Of a stretch of DNA of 24,587 bases, positions 23,643 to 24,587 are shown piece after piece (position 1 is the first letter of the stretch; each line of letters opens with the position of its first letter). Below the pieces are notes generated by a model, which made no database searches, had not been told where the DNA came from, and worked only from the letters and a program-made list of their open reading frames with translations. Source of the stretch: JBHIBD01 sp046758865 (GTDB lineage: Bacteria; Planctomycetota; Brocadiia; Brocadiales; Bathyanammoxibiaceae). A program made the translations under genes and the position numbers. The stretch spans positions 1 through 24,587 of the forward strand of contig JBHIBD010000029.1 in assembly GCA_046758865.1 (NCBI GenBank). The letters are read 5' to 3'.

Positions 23643-23779
23643 TTGACACGGCATCTTGCCCTTTTCCTCATACGAGGATATGGTTCACCGGAGACCTGCA
23701 CCCTAAGCATGAGACCTGTCCCCCTGAAAAATGCAGTAACATTCCAGGCCCTGTCCCTGGTTAGCTTGGGTGAACACCC

Positions 23780-23813
23780 TTCACCGAGTTACACAGAAAC
23801 GTGTCGTGGTGAA
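23780..23813. repeat. Two-tier hairpin in the inositol operon leader
   Basis: Outer arms TTCACC/GGTGAA enclose inner arms ACAC/GTGT with loop AGAAAC. It directly follows another small hairpin (GGGTG-AA-CACCC, 23768-23779). Confidence 0.4.
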
Positions 23814-23816
23814 ATA

Positions 23817-23867
23817 AGTCCTTCGCCAGACCATGGGCCTCCTAGACGAGGCCCGGCAAAAAGGACT
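23817..23867. repeat. 51-base compound hairpin in the inositol operon leader
   Basis: Outer arms AGTCCTT/AAGGACT enclose a perfect 7-base inner stem GGGCCTC/GAGGCCC (23835-23854) with loop CTAGAC; GCC/GGC pair between them. This is the strongest structure in the spacer. Confidence 0.5.
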
Positions 23868-23884
23868 CCCACTCCCAGTTTGGG

Positions 23885-23959
23885 CTATAAGAAATGCAGC
23901 AGACCACACTCGATGAATGGACTGCCGTTTATGGCAGGGGCAGTCTCAATAACATTCAT
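23885..23959 (-). CDS. Candidate 24-residue small ORF upstream of the inositol operon
   Basis: On the minus strand ATG at 23959 follows GGAGGG by eight bases, an excellent ribosome site, and opens a 24-codon frame (MNVIETAPAINGSPFIECGL then LHFL) ending in TAG at 23885. The ORF overlaps a nested inverted repeat (ATGAATG/CATTCAT and GACTGCC/GGCAGTC, 23913-23959) that would pair its own start region. It could be a leader peptide for the inositol operon or chance. No homologue is recognised. Confidence 0.3.
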   Translation of the reverse strand: MNVIETAPAINGSPFIECGLLHFL

Positions 23960-24070
23960 TGATCGTACCCTCCTCAGAGGCTTGAACAACCCCTTTTTGA
24001 CAACCTTGCAGTATAAATGATTAACCAGGAATGTAAAGTGTAAAATGCTATTCTTTTGGCAGAAGTGTGG

Positions 24071-24088
24071 GGTGTGCCTAGATGCACC
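24071..24088. repeat. Palindrome of the GTGCGTC family, copy 3
   Basis: GGTGTGCCTAGATGCACC matches the 16464-16481 copy at most positions and lies 11 bases past the ComM-like stop codon, where it could also act as a weak terminator stem. Confidence 0.45.
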
Positions 24089-24098
24089 CTGGGGCTCC

Positions 24099-24587
24099 TT
24101 ACCTCCACAGGCCCCTGTCCAGGCTCCTGTACTGGATGGCCTCGGAGATATGTTCCAGGCGGACCTTTTCACTGCCCTCAAGGTCTGCGATGGTGCGGCT
24201 TATCTTGAGAATCTTGTTATAGCCCCTTGCGGATATACCCAGCTCCATCATGGCCTGGTGTAGCAGCGTCTCCGCCTCCCCATCCAGCACACAGTATTCC
24301 TTTACCAACTTGCCAGACATCTGGGCGTTAGTTGTGTGTCCGTGGCCATTAAGCCTCTTGTACTGTGTGTCTCTTGCAGCCTTGACCTTATCCCTGAGCG
24401 CGGTTGATGTCTCTCCCGTCTGGTCTGATTTGAGGTCTTTGGACTCCAGGGCGGGCACCTCCACGTGGATATCTATCCTGTCTAATAGGGGACCCGATAC
24501 CCTTGAGACATACTTCTGTATCTGGTGTGGTGTGCAGCGGCACTCCTTTTTGGTATGACCATAATAGCCGCAGGGGCAGGGGTTCAT
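24099..24587 (-). CDS. ComM/YifB Mg-chelatase-like AAA+ ATPase, C-terminal part (cut by the right edge)
   Basis: The 162 codons present are the C-terminal third of a ComM/YifB-type protein of about 500 residues; the frame continues past the edge, so the methionine at the end is internal. Visible are the cysteine cluster MNPCPCGYYG then CRC, the AAA+ segment YVSRVSGPLLDRIDIHVEVP, which contains the sensor arginine region, and the C-terminal helical domain with LGISARGYNKILKISRTIAD and a final HISEAIQYRSLDR. ComM is a hexameric helicase that helps branch migration during integration of taken-up DNA. The ATP-binding Walker motifs lie outside the window. Confidence 0.93.
   Translation of the reverse strand: MNPCPCGYYGHTKKECRCTPHQIQKYVSRVSGPLLDRIDIHVEVPALESKDLKSDQTGETSTALRDKVKAARDTQYKRLNGHGHTTNAQMSGKLVKEYCVLDGEAETLLHQAMMELGISARGYNKILKISRTIADLEGSEKVRLEHISEAIQYRSLDRGLWR

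Larger units (their letters stand above)
23571..24098. other. Hairpin-rich spacer upstream of the inositol operon
   Basis: This 528-base gap lies between the ComM-like stop and the inositol-1-phosphate synthase start. It contains hairpins at 23598-23642, 23768-23779, 23780-23813 and 23817-23867, a direct repeat of GAGACCTG near 23692 and 23711, a small ORF at 23885-23959 and a copy of the GTGCGTC-type repeat. The stretch around 23690-23760 (minus strand GGGGACAGGTCTCATG) recalls REP elements linked to REP-associated transposases; this is from memory. No clear sigma-70 promoter was found. Confidence 0.55.

Noticed and set aside
23640..24020. 126-codon plus-strand frame upstream of the inositol operon
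   Set aside because: It runs through the hairpins, has no ribosome site and resembles no protein family.
1..24587. tRNA, rRNA, CRISPR arrays, intact insertion sequences or prophage genes
   Set aside because: None was recognised on either strand; the XRE/ImmA pair has no integrase or phage gene nearby.

Overview
The window looks like a chromosomal segment of a Gram-negative bacterium. It carries an MsbA-type lipid A flippase, Kdo/heptose-type lipid kinases, a WaaE-like core glycosyltransferase and deoxysugar genes, which together imply an LPS-bearing outer membrane. Base composition is moderate (about half G+C by eye), apart from AT-rich islands near 1600-2050 and 12210-12620. The lineage cannot be fixed from sequence alone. 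Planctomycetota or another deep Gram-negative phylum is plausible, and this is a weak inference.

Layout: 1-2226 holds the N-terminal end of a small membrane protein, an XRE repressor plus ImmA/IrrE-like pair whose metallopeptidase motif is broken (HEIGE instead of HEIGH), and a 631-base AT-rich, repeat-rich spacer. 2227-5025 is uvrA. 5173-15400, all on the minus strand, is a cell-envelope cluster: msbA, rfbD, a dTDP-sugar 4-epimerase, an RmlC-family epimerase, two glycosyltransferases, a frameshifted AT-rich gene, a tandem-kinase protein, a WaaE-like transferase, and a tiny ORF that looks like the head of a cysteine desulfurase joined to the tail of a TusA-type protein. A good minus-strand promoter (15465-15493) lies in front of this cluster. 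15541-18339 on the plus strand holds a YfcE-like phosphoesterase, a TIGR04076-type small protein and a MurC/Mpl-like ligase with its own promoter.

18440-23570, minus strand, is the most interesting block: myo-inositol-1-phosphate synthase, an inositol-monophosphatase-family protein and a fused nucleotidyltransferase/CDP-alcohol phosphotransferase are packed with gaps of 6 and 12 bases, followed by a secreted TPR protein and a lipase-fold hydrolase. The fused enzyme has the architecture of IPCT/DIPPS, so the set could make di-myo-inositol phosphate (a heat/salt solute best known in hyperthermophiles) or an inositol-containing lipid. The phosphatase has Asn where the family's second-motif metal-binding Asp is expected. 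Upstream of the operon is a 528-base gene-poor stretch full of hairpins with one small ORF behind a strong ribosome binding site. The right edge is the C-terminal part of a ComM/YifB-type Mg-chelatase-like AAA protein.

Several families of short palindromic repeats are scattered through the spacers: GGTGCGTC...GATGCACC, TGTCATTCTGAG, CCCTCCCCC-type and GTAGGGG-type. No tRNA, rRNA, CRISPR array or intact transposase was recognised.
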